This document shows positions 23,670 through 33,976 of a stretch of DNA of 38,763 bases, piece after piece. Under the pieces are notes generated by a model. That model was not told the DNA's origin and searched no databases. It saw only the letters and a list, made by a program, of their open reading frames with translations. Position 1 is the first letter of the stretch, and each line of letters begins with the position of its first letter. Both the position numbers and the translations under genes were made by a program. This stretch comes from Legionellaceae bacterium UBA6148 (lineage in GTDB: Bacteria > Pseudomonadota > Gammaproteobacteria > Legionellales > Legionellaceae): positions 1-38,763 of the forward strand of contig DIUW01000013.1 in NCBI GenBank assembly GCA_002423125.1, read 5' to 3'.

Positions 23670-26420
23670 CTATGCTGGTTCAGCAACTACTTTCTTGCCC
23701 TCATAAAACTGCGCATACTCTTGAAGTACCGCATTGATGCTTTGAATTAATTGATCAAATGCATCCGTGATTTCACTCATTTTCTTCGCGTGTTTTGCTA
23801 AATTTTCAACTTGTGCGACATGCCTCTGTAAAGAGGGGACACCACAAAAGCAACAAGCGCCATGTAGTTTGTGAGCCTCTTCTTCTAACATTTTTAATTT
23901 TTTTTCTTGATGCAATCGGATGAGCGTTTCACGGTTTTTTCGTAATTCATCGATAAAACAAGTTAGATAATCAGCTGCCAGTGTTTGATTGCCTGAAACG
24001 CGTTGTACGCACATTGCCCAATCGATGGCGGTTGAATTTTCTCGGCTGGAGAGGTCAATCAGATGCTTTAGAAGGGTTGCTTCGTCAATGGGTTTTTGCA
24101 GATATAATTTTATCCCGGCATTCTGAAGTTGTAGCATGGTGATATCGTTATGATTTGCACTGACCAAAATAATCGGTGTAGAGGTATTCAGTAATGACTC
24201 TCTGTGAATTAAACGTGCCGCCTCAATGCCATTCAGCTTTGGCATTTGCAAGTCCAATAAAATGGCATTAAAACGTTTTTGCTTGCACTTTGCTAAGGCT
24301 TCTTCACCATCGTTGACGGTTTGAATGGTTGCATAGTCACCTAATAGTGATTCAAATAACATACGGTTCACGGGGTTATCTTCAGCGATGAGAAGATTGG
24401 GTTTTATTTGCCCCAGCTTAACGCGTAACGACTCCAGTTCATGATTTTCTGTTCGAGCGAAATCAGCTCGATTCAGTAATGAATCAACTGTTTCATGTAA
24501 TTTTTGCATATTAGGTGGTTTGAATAAAAATCCTTTAGCACCTAATCCTTCAACGTCATCGATGATCCATTTTGAAAGTAAGACACAAGGGATCGATTGC
24601 TTTCGTAGCACTTGGCCCACTTGGTGATCGCACCCTTGATTTACGCTTACAAAGGCTAAATCGCATTCTGGGTGTTCGTGAAACGTTTTTTCTAATTGAT
24701 TAAACGCACCCACGCGCGTGCAGCGAATTCCCCAATGACTCAGCCCATTACACAGCGCCTCGAGATGTAAAGGGTTATCATCAAAACAAATGACATTTAA
24801 GTGAGCAAATCGGTGCGTCTGATGCTTTTCAACTTCGTAGCCATCGAGTTTTTCCAGCTTCACAACGACGGTGAATGTGGATCCTTTGTGGAGCTCGCTT
24901 TTTAATGAAATACGCCCCTGCATTTGCTCAGCAAGTTTATTTGAAATAACTAACCCGAGACCAGAGCCACCGTATCGACGAGTAATGGTGGTGTCTGCTT
25001 GATTATATGCGGTAAAAAGGCCAGTTTGGTCCTGAGATGAAATGCCAATACCCGTGTCGGTAATGGATAAACGAATCATATAGGCCTTGTCTGTTTCTTG
25101 CTCAATAGTAGTACGAATCAGTACATAACCTTGTTCTGTAAACTTAACGGCGTTGGAAATAAGGTTACTAATGATTTGTTTAAGGCGTAGTGGGTCTCCT
25201 AACACTGTTTTAGGAACATCAATCGATGTAATGGGGATAAGGTCAATACCTTTCTTGTTCGCATTAGGACTGATGAGAGTCAATACTTCATCAATGCATC
25301 CGCGAATATCTAAGGGGATGCAGTCCAAGTGTAGTTTGCCGGCCTCCATTTTTGAATAATCTAAAATGTCATTCATAATGGACATTAAATCATGTGCTGA
25401 TGATTTAATGGTTTTGACATAATCGAGCTGTAATATATCGAGCTTGCTTTCTAAGAGTAAATTTGTAAACCCGATTATGCCATTCATCGGTGTACGAATT
25501 TCATGACTCATATTGGCAATAAATTCTGATTTTTGTTTATTTTTTTCTTCAATTTTCCGTTTATCTAAGGATAATTCGATATTTTTTTCTTCAAGCATTT
25601 CAAGGCTTTGTTGTAGGTCAGCTGTTGCGACCTCGATGTGTTGGTTTAATTCCTGAGTTGCACTAATGTATTGTGACTGAAGGTGTGCACAGCCTTGTTC
25701 GATCAGTCCTAACTCGCCATGGCTCGTGGTTTTAATTTCAGTTTCAAGCTCGTTCATTAAAATTTGTTTCATGCTGCGGCGAAGGCGTGCTATGGGCAAA
25801 TGAATTTTCTTTGATAAAAAGAAATGAGTACTGAGTGCGGCTAAAAGCCCTATAAGGGTAATCATTATGGTAGTAATGTACATTTTATAGCGCTTTATGA
25901 TCATTGATTTGGTATCAAGATCGATGGATAGCCAGCCTAAGACAGCATCAGCATGGTCATCCATGAAATTTGTGTTGTGGGTGAAGTGTGGTGTTGCATA
26001 GAGGTTAAATCGTGGCACGGTAATCGGTGCAATAAGATGAATCGTTGTTGGATTGATGGGGTGAGCCTGAGTGTAATCACCCGGATATCCAGAAGGGATA
26101 AGGGGATTGGGCAATGGATGCCTACCGCCGCGATAAGCGAGTAATTGCTTGCGAGCATCATAAAAAGCAAGCGATCGAATTTCAGGATTGATCGTTGATG
26201 CATCAACTAAGCCTTGTAATGTCTGGCGATCATGCCTAAATAACGCCAATTGGGCGGCTGGAATAAGTTGCCTGACATAGGCTTCCCCAAGATGTGAGGT
26301 GTGTTGTTCTAGGTCATGGGCAAATTGAATGTTGTAAAATAAGGCAAACAGAAGAGCGACGATGGTGACCGGAATTAACGTGCTTATTCTGAGTTGATAC
26401 TTGATTCCAAATTGTTTCAC
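23670..26420 (-). CDS. letS: hybrid sensor histidine kinase, BarA/GacS/LetS type
   Basis: About 916 aa from GTG at 26420 (VKQFGIKYQLRISTLIPVTI); the frame is open up to 26546 but that part overlaps gltX, so the start is uncertain. Two transmembrane segments flank a periplasmic part, followed by a HAMP linker, HisKA with FIANMSHEIRTPMNG (His ~306), HATPase (NLISNAVKFTEQ, DTGIGIS, GGSGLGL), a degenerate receiver lacking the phospho-Asp (AFVSVNQG), a true receiver (LLDLQMPKLNG) and a C-terminal HPt (EEAHKLHGACCF). This architecture is that of LetS, which with LetA controls small RNAs and the CsrA switch to transmissive growth in Legionella. Confidence 0.92.
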   Translation of the reverse strand: MKQFGIKYQLRISTLIPVTIVALLFALFYNIQFAHDLEQHTSHLGEAYVRQLIPAAQLALFRHDRQTLQGLVDASTINPEIRSLAFYDARKQLLAYRGGRHPLPNPLIPSGYPGDYTQAHPINPTTIHLIAPITVPRFNLYATPHFTHNTNFMDDHADAVLGWLSIDLDTKSMIIKRYKMYITTIMITLIGLLAALSTHFFLSKKIHLPIARLRRSMKQILMNELETEIKTTSHGELGLIEQGCAHLQSQYISATQELNQHIEVATADLQQSLEMLEEKNIELSLDKRKIEEKNKQKSEFIANMSHEIRTPMNGIIGFTNLLLESKLDILQLDYVKTIKSSAHDLMSIMNDILDYSKMEAGKLHLDCIPLDIRGCIDEVLTLISPNANKKGIDLIPITSIDVPKTVLGDPLRLKQIISNLISNAVKFTEQGYVLIRTTIEQETDKAYMIRLSITDTGIGISSQDQTGLFTAYNQADTTITRRYGGSGLGLVISNKLAEQMQGRISLKSELHKGSTFTVVVKLEKLDGYEVEKHQTHRFAHLNVICFDDNPLHLEALCNGLSHWGIRCTRVGAFNQLEKTFHEHPECDLAFVSVNQGCDHQVGQVLRKQSIPCVLLSKWIIDDVEGLGAKGFLFKPPNMQKLHETVDSLLNRADFARTENHELESLRVKLGQIKPNLLIAEDNPVNRMLFESLLGDYATIQTVNDGEEALAKCKQKRFNAILLDLQMPKLNGIEAARLIHRESLLNTSTPIILVSANHNDITMLQLQNAGIKLYLQKPIDEATLLKHLIDLSSRENSTAIDWAMCVQRVSGNQTLAADYLTCFIDELRKNRETLIRLHQEKKLKMLEEEAHKLHGACCFCGVPSLQRHVAQVENLAKHAKKMSEITDAFDQLIQSINAVLQEYAQFYEGKKVVAEPA

Positions 26421-26498
26421 TCGGTTCACTGCCTGGCGATAATTGGCAAAGTCGGTTATTATAACCGCTTTCTTATCAATATTGTAGATGGAGCGTTT

Positions 26499-27908
26499 AT
26501 GGTCGTTCGAACTCGTTTCGCCCCAAGTCCCACGGGCTTTCTTCACGTAGGTGGTGTGCGAACTGCTTTATATTCTTGGCTTTATGCACAGCATCACCAA
26601 GGTGAATTTTACCTTCGCATCGAAGACACTGATCAAGAACGTTCAACGTCTGAATCGGTTCAAGCTATTCTTGAAGGGATGGCGTGGTTGGGTCTGAGTT
26701 ATGAAAACGATCCCGTCTATCAAAGTGCGCGCTATCATCGCTATGCTGAAATCGGGGAACAATTACTGCAAGAAGGTTTGGCTTACCGTTGTACGTGTAG
26801 TAAAGAGCGTCTGGAAACATTGCGCGCAGCTCAACTCGAAGCGCATGAAAAGCCGCGTTATGATGGGCATTGCAGAGGAAAGCAGTTGCCAGTGGGTGAT
26901 GCACCCTATGTGGTTCGGTTTAAAAATCCTGAAAGTGGCGTCGTCTCATTTACCGATCATGTGTATGGCGACATTCATGTCAATAATCAAGAGTTGGATG
27001 ATTTAATTCTTGTGCGTTCAGATGGTCATCCAACGTATAATTTTGCAGTGGTGATCGATGATTGGGATATGCAAATTACCCACGTTATTCGAGGTGATGA
27101 CCATATCAATAATACGCCGAGGCAAATTAATTTATACAAGGCATTGAATGCTCCAATTCCTCAGTTTGCCCATTTGCCGATGATCTTAGGTGAAGATGGC
27201 AAACGTTTATCCAAGCGCCATGGTGCTGTCAGTGTTATGGAGTTTAAGACCTTAGGCTTTTTACCTCATGCTTTGTTGAATTATTTAATTCGACTGGGAT
27301 GGTCTCATGGGGATCAAGAAATTTTTAGTCGAGATGAGATGATTGCGTTGTTCGATTTGAACAATGTCAGTCGTGGTGTATCCAGCTTTAATTATGATAA
27401 ATTGCATTGGTTAAATCAGCATTATCAAAAAAGCGATTCTCCTGAGAGCGTTGCAAAGGCCTTGGCTTGGCACTTTGCTGAAAAAGGCATTGATGTATCG
27501 AATGGCCCTCCATTAGAAGACATCGTGGCGATTCAGGCTGAGCGTTGTAAAACACTGGTTGAAATGTGTGAAAAGAGCCTCTATTTCTATCTTCCGATTG
27601 AGCATTATGATGAAGACGCATTGAAAAAACATTTGCGGCCAGTTGTGCTCTTGCCATTAGAGGCGCTTTACAAAAAGCTCAGTGACTTAAATAACTGGAC
27701 TCCAGATGCTTTACAGGCATGCATCAATGACGTCTGTCTCGAATTTGACGTTGGCATGGGTAAAGTTGCTCAGCCGTTGCGCGTTGCTGTCACGGGTAGC
27801 AGTCAGTCACCATCGATGGATATGACGTTAAGCCTACTTGGTCAACAGCGGGTGCTCGAACGGTTGGCGTTTGGTTTGCAGTATGTGCGTGAACGAGCAG
27901 AAACTTAA
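26499..27908 (+). CDS. gltX: glutamyl-tRNA synthetase
   Basis: 469 aa from ATG at 26499 (GGAG 5 nt before); the longer open frame upstream is not needed. HIGH-type motif RFAPSPTGFLHVGGVRTAL, a Cys-containing zinc-like region (YRCTCSKERLE), DDHINNTPRQINLYKAL, and the KMSKS-type EDGKRLSKRHGAVSV. It charges tRNA-Glu with glutamate and ATP. Divergent from the kinase gene, with a 78-bp gap that must hold both promoters. The frame ends 31 bp before the Tim44-like gene. Confidence 0.97.
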   Translation: MVVRTRFAPSPTGFLHVGGVRTALYSWLYAQHHQGEFYLRIEDTDQERSTSESVQAILEGMAWLGLSYENDPVYQSARYHRYAEIGEQLLQEGLAYRCTCSKERLETLRAAQLEAHEKPRYDGHCRGKQLPVGDAPYVVRFKNPESGVVSFTDHVYGDIHVNNQELDDLILVRSDGHPTYNFAVVIDDWDMQITHVIRGDDHINNTPRQINLYKALNAPIPQFAHLPMILGEDGKRLSKRHGAVSVMEFKTLGFLPHALLNYLIRLGWSHGDQEIFSRDEMIALFDLNNVSRGVSSFNYDKLHWLNQHYQKSDSPESVAKALAWHFAEKGIDVSNGPPLEDIVAIQAERCKTLVEMCEKSLYFYLPIEHYDEDALKKHLRPVVLLPLEALYKKLSDLNNWTPDALQACINDVCLEFDVGMGKVAQPLRVAVTGSSQSPSMDMTLSLLGQQRVLERLAFGLQYVRERAET

Positions 27909-27939
27909 TATTACTTTTTTTAAAAAAAGGACAAACAAA

Positions 27940-28722
27940 ATGCGTAATTTATTTCTATGTTTATTGATGGCATTCATCACTTTTGGATTAGTGGTCAACG
28001 AAGCAAGTGCAGCACGTTTCGGAGGGGGTAGGAGTTTTGGTGTTCAGCGATCCTCAAGTTTTTTTCAGCATAGACCCAGCCCGACTCAATCTGCATTTTC
28101 ACCGCGTGCTAATACGTCAAAATGGGGCCATGTCTTAGGTGGTGTATTAGTCGGAGGCTTGCTTGCTAGCCTATTCATGGGACATGGTTTGGGTACTGGA
28201 TTATTATCATGGTTCATTTTGGGAGCGGTGGTTTTATTTATGATGAGTCTTTGGCGGCGTAAAATGCAACCCGGGATGCAGTTCTCGCCGGCAGGCAATG
28301 CGCGGCAATTTTCATCTGATCGTGCCTCAGCTGAACCGTCGTCAAATAGTACTTCAGCTTATCCTCGCGGCTTTACCCCAGAGCGTTTTTTACGTGACGC
28401 CAAAGTGACCTTCATCCGTCTACAAGCGGCTTACGATCAAGGTAATCTCGATGATTTAAATGAATTTACCGCTCCTGAAGTATTTGCAGAAATTAAAATG
28501 CAATTGCAAGAACGCGGAAATGAGCCTAACAAAACAGAAGTATTCAATTTAGACGCGCAATTACTAGGTGTTTCTAATGAAGGGGACTCAAGCATTGCAA
28601 GTGTTCGTTTTACTGGATCCATCAAAGAAAACGATGCGCCGATTACTTCATTAAATGAAATTTGGAATTTCCGTCAATTTTCACCAATCGGTGCATGGCT
28701 TGTTGGCGGCATTGAGCAATAA
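27940..28722 (+). CDS. Tim44-like domain membrane protein
   Basis: 260 aa from ATG at 27940 (AAAGGA 9-10 nt before). Signal peptide MRNLFLCLLMAFITFGLVVN...ASA. A Gly/Ser/Phe-rich stretch (GGGRSFGVQRSSSFFQ) and one or two transmembrane segments (VLGGVLVGGLLASLFMGHGL, GLLSWFILGAVVLFMMSLW) follow. The C-terminal Tim44-like domain contains FLRDAKVTFIRLQAAYDQGN and DDLNEFTAPEVFAEIKMQL. Proteins of this build are common in proteobacteria; function unknown, probably inner-membrane bound. The stop is directly followed by the ABC-F start. Confidence 0.82.
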   Translation: MRNLFLCLLMAFITFGLVVNEASAARFGGGRSFGVQRSSSFFQHRPSPTQSAFSPRANTSKWGHVLGGVLVGGLLASLFMGHGLGTGLLSWFILGAVVLFMMSLWRRKMQPGMQFSPAGNARQFSSDRASAEPSSNSTSAYPRGFTPERFLRDAKVTFIRLQAAYDQGNLDDLNEFTAPEVFAEIKMQLQERGNEPNKTEVFNLDAQLLGVSNEGDSSIASVRFTGSIKENDAPITSLNEIWNFRQFSPIGAWLVGGIEQ

Positions 28723-30564
28723 ATGCTTACATTACGTCAAATCACACTGTCTCGCGGTCATAAGATTCTACTTGACCGCGTTAGTGTCAACATTCATGAA
28801 AAACAAAAAATTGGTCTCGTTGGGCATAATGGTTGTGGTAAATCGACGTTATTTAGCTTTTTGCAGGGTGGGATGACGGCCGATACCGGCGAATTACAAA
28901 TCAACCCTCATCTGCGGATGAGTCATTTGTCGCAACATTTGCCGGATAGCAATGCCTGTGCGCTTGATTTTGTGCTGGAAGGTGATGAAGAATACCACGC
29001 GTTACAACAACGACTGATCGCTGCTGAATCCAGTGGTAATGATGCAGAGATCGTTGCCTGTCATGAGCATCTGAGTCTCACCGCGGGGTATAGTAAACCC
29101 GCACTGGCGGCAAGCCTGCTTGCTGGTCTTGGTTTTAAATCGGATGAACAAAAAGCCCCCGTGAACAGTTTTTCGGGTGGTTGGCGTATGCGCTTGAGTT
29201 TAGCGCGTTGTTTGATGAAACCAGCCGATTTGTTATTACTGGATGAGCCCACCAACCATTTAGATATGGAGGCGATTGTTTGGTTGGAAAAATGGCTGAA
29301 TTTATATCCCGGTAGTATTGTATTGATTTCACATGATAGGGAATTCTTAGATGGTTTTGTAAGCCATATTTTGCATATCGAACAAAAGAACATGGTTTTA
29401 TACACAGGGAATTACAGTCGGTTCGAACAAACACGCGCACAACAATTAGCTCAGCAGCAAGCCATGTTTGAGAAACAACAGAATAAAATCACTCACATGA
29501 TGAGTTATGTCCAACGTTTTCGTGCTCAAGCAACTAAATCAAAACAGGCACAAAGTCGACTCAAAGCGATTGCGCGTATGGAATTGGTTGCGCAGGCTCA
29601 AGTTGACTCACCGTTTTCATTTGTATTTTATCCATGCCCCAAAGCTAATAATGCGTTGATGCATTGCGAGGCAGTGCTTGCGGGTTATACGGTCAATCAA
29701 CCCATTATCAGTGCGTTTAATCTGACCATCAATCCCGGTGATCGTGTTGCATTATTGGGTCCTAACGGTGAAGGGAAATCCACATTAATTAAAACCCTAA
29801 CGGGTGATCTAATGCCTCTTTCTGGCATTATTCATCGCTCACCCCATTTGAAAGTCGGCTATTATGCACAACATCAACTTGAGCAATTAGACTTGAATTT
29901 GAGTCCGTTGCAAACTATTCAGCGATTATCCATTGATGCTACAGAGCAAGAGATTCGAAATTTCCTCGGCGGATTTAATTTTATTGGCGATAGTGCCGTG
30001 AATACCATCCAGCATTTTTCCGGTGGTGAAAAAGCGCGTCTTGCACTAGCTAAGCTTGTGTGGGAAAAGCCGAATTTACTGCTGCTTGATGAGCCAACAA
30101 ACCATCTGGATTTAGGGATGCGGGCGGCGATAGAATGGGCACTGCAAACTTACGAAGGGGCTTTGATCCTCATTTCGCATGACCGGCATTTATTACGTTC
30201 TGCGGTCGATGATTATTATCTTGTTTTTCAAAAAAAATTAGCCAAATTTGACGGTGATTTAGACAATTATCATCAGTGGCTTTTAACTCGAGATAGGGGA
30301 GATTCCTCAGCGAAGCCGGTGAGTGATAACAATTATCGAGAGAAGAAAGTCATGCAAAATCGGATCAAAAAATTAGAACAAATGATTGAGCAATACCAAT
30401 ACACACTTTCGCAAATAGAAGACGCGTTGGCAGATGATTCGTTATATGCGGCAACGCAAAAGGCCAAGCTCGACACTTTGCTTAAACAACGCGATGAAGC
30501 GCAGGCGCAGCTGATGGCAGCAGAAGAAGAGTGGTTAGAGGTTATGGCCAATTTGGAGGCATGA
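28723..30564 (+). CDS. yheS: ABC-F family ATPase, YheS-like
   Basis: 613 aa. Two ABC domains with no membrane part. First: VGHNGCGKSTLFSF (Walker A), FSGGWRMRLSLARCL (signature), LLLDEPTNHLDMEAI. Second: LGPNGEGKSTLIKTL, FSGGEKARLALAKLV, LLLDEPTNHLDLGMR. Between them is the basic inter-domain linker (RFRAQATKSKQAQSRLKA). A C-terminal coiled coil (KKLEQMIEQYQYTLSQIEDA) completes the Uup/YheS pattern. ABC-F proteins act on the ribosome during translation. The ATG touches the stop of the preceding gene, so the two are probably coupled. Confidence 0.93.
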   Translation: MLTLRQITLSRGHKILLDRVSVNIHEKQKIGLVGHNGCGKSTLFSFLQGGMTADTGELQINPHLRMSHLSQHLPDSNACALDFVLEGDEEYHALQQRLIAAESSGNDAEIVACHEHLSLTAGYSKPALAASLLAGLGFKSDEQKAPVNSFSGGWRMRLSLARCLMKPADLLLLDEPTNHLDMEAIVWLEKWLNLYPGSIVLISHDREFLDGFVSHILHIEQKNMVLYTGNYSRFEQTRAQQLAQQQAMFEKQQNKITHMMSYVQRFRAQATKSKQAQSRLKAIARMELVAQAQVDSPFSFVFYPCPKANNALMHCEAVLAGYTVNQPIISAFNLTINPGDRVALLGPNGEGKSTLIKTLTGDLMPLSGIIHRSPHLKVGYYAQHQLEQLDLNLSPLQTIQRLSIDATEQEIRNFLGGFNFIGDSAVNTIQHFSGGEKARLALAKLVWEKPNLLLLDEPTNHLDLGMRAAIEWALQTYEGALILISHDRHLLRSAVDDYYLVFQKKLAKFDGDLDNYHQWLLTRDRGDSSAKPVSDNNYREKKVMQNRIKKLEQMIEQYQYTLSQIEDALADDSLYAATQKAKLDTLLKQRDEAQAQLMAAEEEWLEVMANLEA

Positions 30565-30600
30565 ATTGGGTAGACATCCGAGCCATGACGGTTAGTGTTT

Positions 30601-30619
30601 GGGGAGAACGACTCTCCCC
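30601..30619. terminator. hairpin between convergent genes
   Basis: GGGGAGA-ACGAC-TCTCCCC, a 7-bp GC-rich stem between the ABC-F gene and rnc. No clear T-run follows on either strand, so it is at most a weak terminator. Confidence 0.4.
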
Positions 30620-30621
30620 CC

Positions 30622-31314
30622 TTACGCCTTGGCCTCCTGCTTAATCTGCTGAAATAACTTCCTTGCGGCTTCTTGTTCTGCTTTGCGACGTGTTTCACCA
30701 CGTCCCTCAGCGGCCATATTCAAACCGGGGACTTTACAGGTGATATGAAAAGTTTGATCGTGCATTTCTCCCTCGACATGAGTCAGTCGGTATTGAGGAA
30801 GGGTGATTTTTTTAGATTGCAGATATTCTTGGAGTTGAGTTTTAGAGTCTTTCAAATTTTCATTCAGACGATCGTCTTTAAGGCGATTGTCATACAAACC
30901 CAGAATAATACGCTGGCAAGTGATAAAATCACTGTCTAAATAAATAGCGGCAAAAATAGCTTCTAGAGCGTCGGCTAGAATAGACGCGCGTCGAAAACCA
31001 CCGCTTTTCAGTTCGCCTTGGCCTAAAATTAGAAAATCACCTAAACCTATCTCTTGAGCAATGATCGAAAGCATTTCTCCTTTAACCAGGGATGCTCGCA
31101 AGCGACTGAGTTCTCCTTCGCTATTTTGGGGAAATTGGTGAAATAATGCATTTGCAATCACCGTACTTAACAGTGAGTCACCCAAGAATTCGAATCGTTC
31201 GTTGTTGAGTACGTTCGCGCTGCGATGGGTCAATGCTTGCTTGAGCAAATCGATATTTTTAAACTCATAGTTGCCGAGCCTAGAACAAAGGCGTTTTACG
31301 TTATTCTCTTCCAA
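30622..31314 (-). CDS. rnc: ribonuclease III
   Basis: About 230 aa from TTG at 31314 (LEENNVKRLCSRLGNYEF), preceded by GAGG; the open frame further upstream lies inside lepB. The E. coli enzyme has 226 aa. Catalytic signature NERFEFLGDSLLSTVIA and second acidic site ADALEAIFAAIYLD. The C-terminal dsRNA-binding domain begins at SKTQLQEYLQSKK and ends GRGETRRKAEQEAARKLF. It cleaves double-stranded RNA in rRNA processing and antisense regulation. Third gene of the lepA-lepB-rnc operon; the usual follower era is absent, and an ABC-F gene converges. Confidence 0.95.
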   Translation of the reverse strand: MEENNVKRLCSRLGNYEFKNIDLLKQALTHRSANVLNNERFEFLGDSLLSTVIANALFHQFPQNSEGELSRLRASLVKGEMLSIIAQEIGLGDFLILGQGELKSGGFRRASILADALEAIFAAIYLDSDFITCQRIILGLYDNRLKDDRLNENLKDSKTQLQEYLQSKKITLPQYRLTHVEGEMHDQTFHITCKVPGLNMAAEGRGETRRKAEQEAARKLFQQIKQEAKA

Positions 31315-31331
31315 TGGTGACCTCAGTCTCT

Positions 31332-32087
31332 TTAGTGAATAATGGTTCCTAATCTTTTCCAGCGCACCATATAGGTATTTGAATTCCAGCTCATCCACAC
31401 GAGAAAAGCTTTCCCACGTAAATAGTTATCTGGAACAAATCCCCAGAATCGGCTATCAGCACTATCATCGCGATTATCACCCATCATGAAATAATTGCCT
31501 TCGGGTACCGTCACGTCAATATCGACCGGATCGACGTCAGGATGAACAAAAATATCATGAGTAACTCCATTTAATGTTTCTCGGTATTTTGCAACGGCAC
31601 GTCCAGAGCTTTCGTCCGTAGTGTATTCAACAAACGTTTGCTTTATTTCATTATTGTTAATGGTCAATACCTTGTTGTGGTAGACAATGTGATCACCGGG
31701 TGTGCCAATCACTCGTTTGATAAAGTCTACAGATGGATTGGGTGGCCAACGGAATACTGCAATTTGCCCTTTCTTTGGATTAGCGATGGGTACGATTTTT
31801 GTTTCTAGGACGGGTAGGCGTAGTCCATATGCAAATTTATTGACTACCAAAAAGTCACCAACCAAGAGTGTCGGTTCGAGCGATCCTGATGGGATTCTAA
31901 AGGGTTCGAATATAAACGATCGAAGCAATAGGACAATGGCAAAAACGGGAAAAAAAGAACGTGAATATTCAATCAGCTTAGAAGGATGTTGCTCTGGGGT
32001 GCGTTTTTTTTTCCAGAACAAAACATCGATTAGATAGAAAAATCCAGTTAATGCGGTAATAATAACGAGAATTAGAGCAAAGTTCAT
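31332..32087 (-). CDS. lepB: signal peptidase I
   Basis: About 251 aa from ATG at 32087 (MNFALILVII), which has AGGA 7 nt upstream; ATG at 32093 overlaps that site. Two N-terminal hydrophobic segments, then the catalytic Ser box FRIPSGSLEPTLLVGDF, Lys in VDFIKRVIGTPGD, and GNYFMMGDNRDDSADSRFWG. It removes signal peptides from Sec and Tat substrates at the inner membrane. Leu follows the catalytic Ser where Met is common. Between lepA and rnc, tight spacing. Confidence 0.96.
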   Translation of the reverse strand: MNFALILVIITALTGFFYLIDVLFWKKKRTPEQHPSKLIEYSRSFFPVFAIVLLLRSFIFEPFRIPSGSLEPTLLVGDFLVVNKFAYGLRLPVLETKIVPIANPKKGQIAVFRWPPNPSVDFIKRVIGTPGDHIVYHNKVLTINNNEIKQTFVEYTTDESSGRAVAKYRETLNGVTHDIFVHPDVDPVDIDVTVPEGNYFMMGDNRDDSADSRFWGFVPDNYLRGKAFLVWMSWNSNTYMVRWKRLGTIIH

Positions 32088-32104
32088 AATCATTTCCTGT
32101 TCAA

Positions 32105-33907
32105 TTACTTTCGATCCGATTGAAAGACGGCCATGAATGCTTCCTGTGGAATTTCAACATGCCCCACTTGTTTCATGCGTTTTTTTCCTGCTTTTTGCTT
32201 CTCTAACAATTTACGTTTACGAGACACATCGCCACCATAGCATTTTGCGATGACGTTTTTGCGGAGAGCTTTAACGGTTTGTCGTGCAATGATATGTCCT
32301 CCAAGAGCCGCTTGAATGGCAACATCAAACATTTGTCGAGGAATAATTTTTTGCATCTTATCCACGAGTGCTTTTCCTCGTGAGTTTGCCGTACTGCGAT
32401 GGACGATACAGGCCAGAGCATCAACGCACTCACCATTAATGAGAACATCCATTTTAACGACATCTGCTTCTTGAAATCGAATAAAACTGTAATCCAATGA
32501 TGCATAACCGCGACTAATTGATTTTAAACGGTCAAAGAAATCAGAAACCACTTCACTCATTGGTATATCATACGTGACAGACACTTGTCTTCCACTGTAG
32601 GTCATATTGACCTGGATGCCGCGCCGCTCAATGCAAAGCGTAATAATTGCACCAAGATGCTCATGGGGTACAAGTATATTTGCTCGAGCAATGGGTTCCA
32701 TTAATTGCTTGATTTGAGGCGAGGGAGGAAGGCGTGAGGGGTTGTCAACCATAAGGACTTCATCTTTGGCTGATATGATTTGGTAGATAACCGTAGGCGC
32801 TGTTGAAATGAGTTCAAGGTTATATTCCCGCTCAAGGCGCTCTTGAATAATCTCCATATGCAGTAACCCGAGAAAGCCACAGCGAAAACCAAAGCCTAAC
32901 GCATCAGATGATTCGGGTTCATAAAACAGGGACGCATCATTGAGGCTTAATTTAGATAATGCATCGCGAAAGGCCTCAAAATCTTCTGAGCTAATTGGAA
33001 AAAGGCCAGCGTATACTTGTGGTTTTGCGCGTTGAAAACCAGGCAGTGGGGCAAGGGCGCGATCTTTATCCAGTGTTAAGGTGTCACCCACGGGTGCGCC
33101 GTGAATGTCTTTGATGCCTGCAATAACGTATCCGACTTCGCCAGCCTTTAAGCTGTCCGTGGGAGTGCGTTTGGGCGTAAAAATTCCTACTTGATCGACT
33201 TCATGCGAACGACCGGTCGACATGACGTACATTTTATTACCTTTACATAACGTGCCATTCATAATGCGTACTAATGAGACGACGCCCAGGTAACTATCAA
33301 ACCATGAGTCAATAATAAGCGCTTGCAGTGGAGCCGATGAGTCGCCTTTTGGGGGAGGAATACGCTGAACCAGCGCTTCAAGAACATCATCGACACCAAA
33401 GCCACTTTTAGCACTCACATGAATAGCGTCATGTGCATCGAGGCCAATAATGTCTTCAATCTCAGCAATAACGCGATCAGGATCGGCTTGGGGTAAATCA
33501 ATTTTATTTAAAACGGGTAATACTTCAAGTGCCTGGTCAATCGCCATGTAGCAAACGGCAACGGTTTGTGCTTCTACTCCTTGAGCGGCATCAACAACCA
33601 AAATTGCACCGTCGCAGGCGGCAAGTGAGCGTGAAACTTCATAGCTGAAGTCGACATGCCCTGGTGTATCAATAAAGTTCAATAAATAGGTTTTTCCATC
33701 TCGAGCAGTATAATTTAACGAGACACTTTGTGCCTTAATCGTAATACCACGCTCGCGCTCAATGTCCATGGAATCAAGTACCTGGGCTTCCATTTCACGG
33801 TCAGATAACCCACCGCATCGTTGGATAAAGCGATCAGCAAGCGTCGATTTACCGTGATCAATATGGGCAATAATTGAGAAATTACGGATGTTTGTTATGC
33901 TATTCAA
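32105..33907 (-). CDS. lepA: elongation factor 4 (LepA)
   Basis: 600 aa, normal size. GTPase motifs: AHIDHGKSTLADRFI (G1), DSMDIERERGITIKAQ (G2), NFIDTPGHVDFSYEV (G3) and LNKIDLPQADPDR (G4). EF-G-like domains II, III and V follow, and the LepA-specific C-terminal domain ends with VSRKRKLLEKQKAGKKRMKQ. It acts on the ribosome under ionic or translational stress. First gene of the lepA-lepB-rnc operon. Confidence 0.98.
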   Translation of the reverse strand: MNSITNIRNFSIIAHIDHGKSTLADRFIQRCGGLSDREMEAQVLDSMDIERERGITIKAQSVSLNYTARDGKTYLLNFIDTPGHVDFSYEVSRSLAACDGAILVVDAAQGVEAQTVAVCYMAIDQALEVLPVLNKIDLPQADPDRVIAEIEDIIGLDAHDAIHVSAKSGFGVDDVLEALVQRIPPPKGDSSAPLQALIIDSWFDSYLGVVSLVRIMNGTLCKGNKMYVMSTGRSHEVDQVGIFTPKRTPTDSLKAGEVGYVIAGIKDIHGAPVGDTLTLDKDRALAPLPGFQRAKPQVYAGLFPISSEDFEAFRDALSKLSLNDASLFYEPESSDALGFGFRCGFLGLLHMEIIQERLEREYNLELISTAPTVIYQIISAKDEVLMVDNPSRLPPSPQIKQLMEPIARANILVPHEHLGAIITLCIERRGIQVNMTYSGRQVSVTYDIPMSEVVSDFFDRLKSISRGYASLDYSFIRFQEADVVKMDVLINGECVDALACIVHRSTANSRGKALVDKMQKIIPRQMFDVAIQAALGGHIIARQTVKALRKNVIAKCYGGDVSRKRKLLEKQKAGKKRMKQVGHVEIPQEAFMAVFQSDRK

Positions 33908-33976
33908 AAAAGAGAACCTGGTTGTAAAAGTGCTTAGTTTATCCTATTTTGTGAATTGCAGAAAGTGTATTGTAAG

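Noticed and set aside
26394..26546. Overlapping long starts of gltX and the letS-like kinase.
   Set aside because: gltX has a good ribosome binding site at 26499 and the kinase homology begins near 26420, so true overlap is unlikely.
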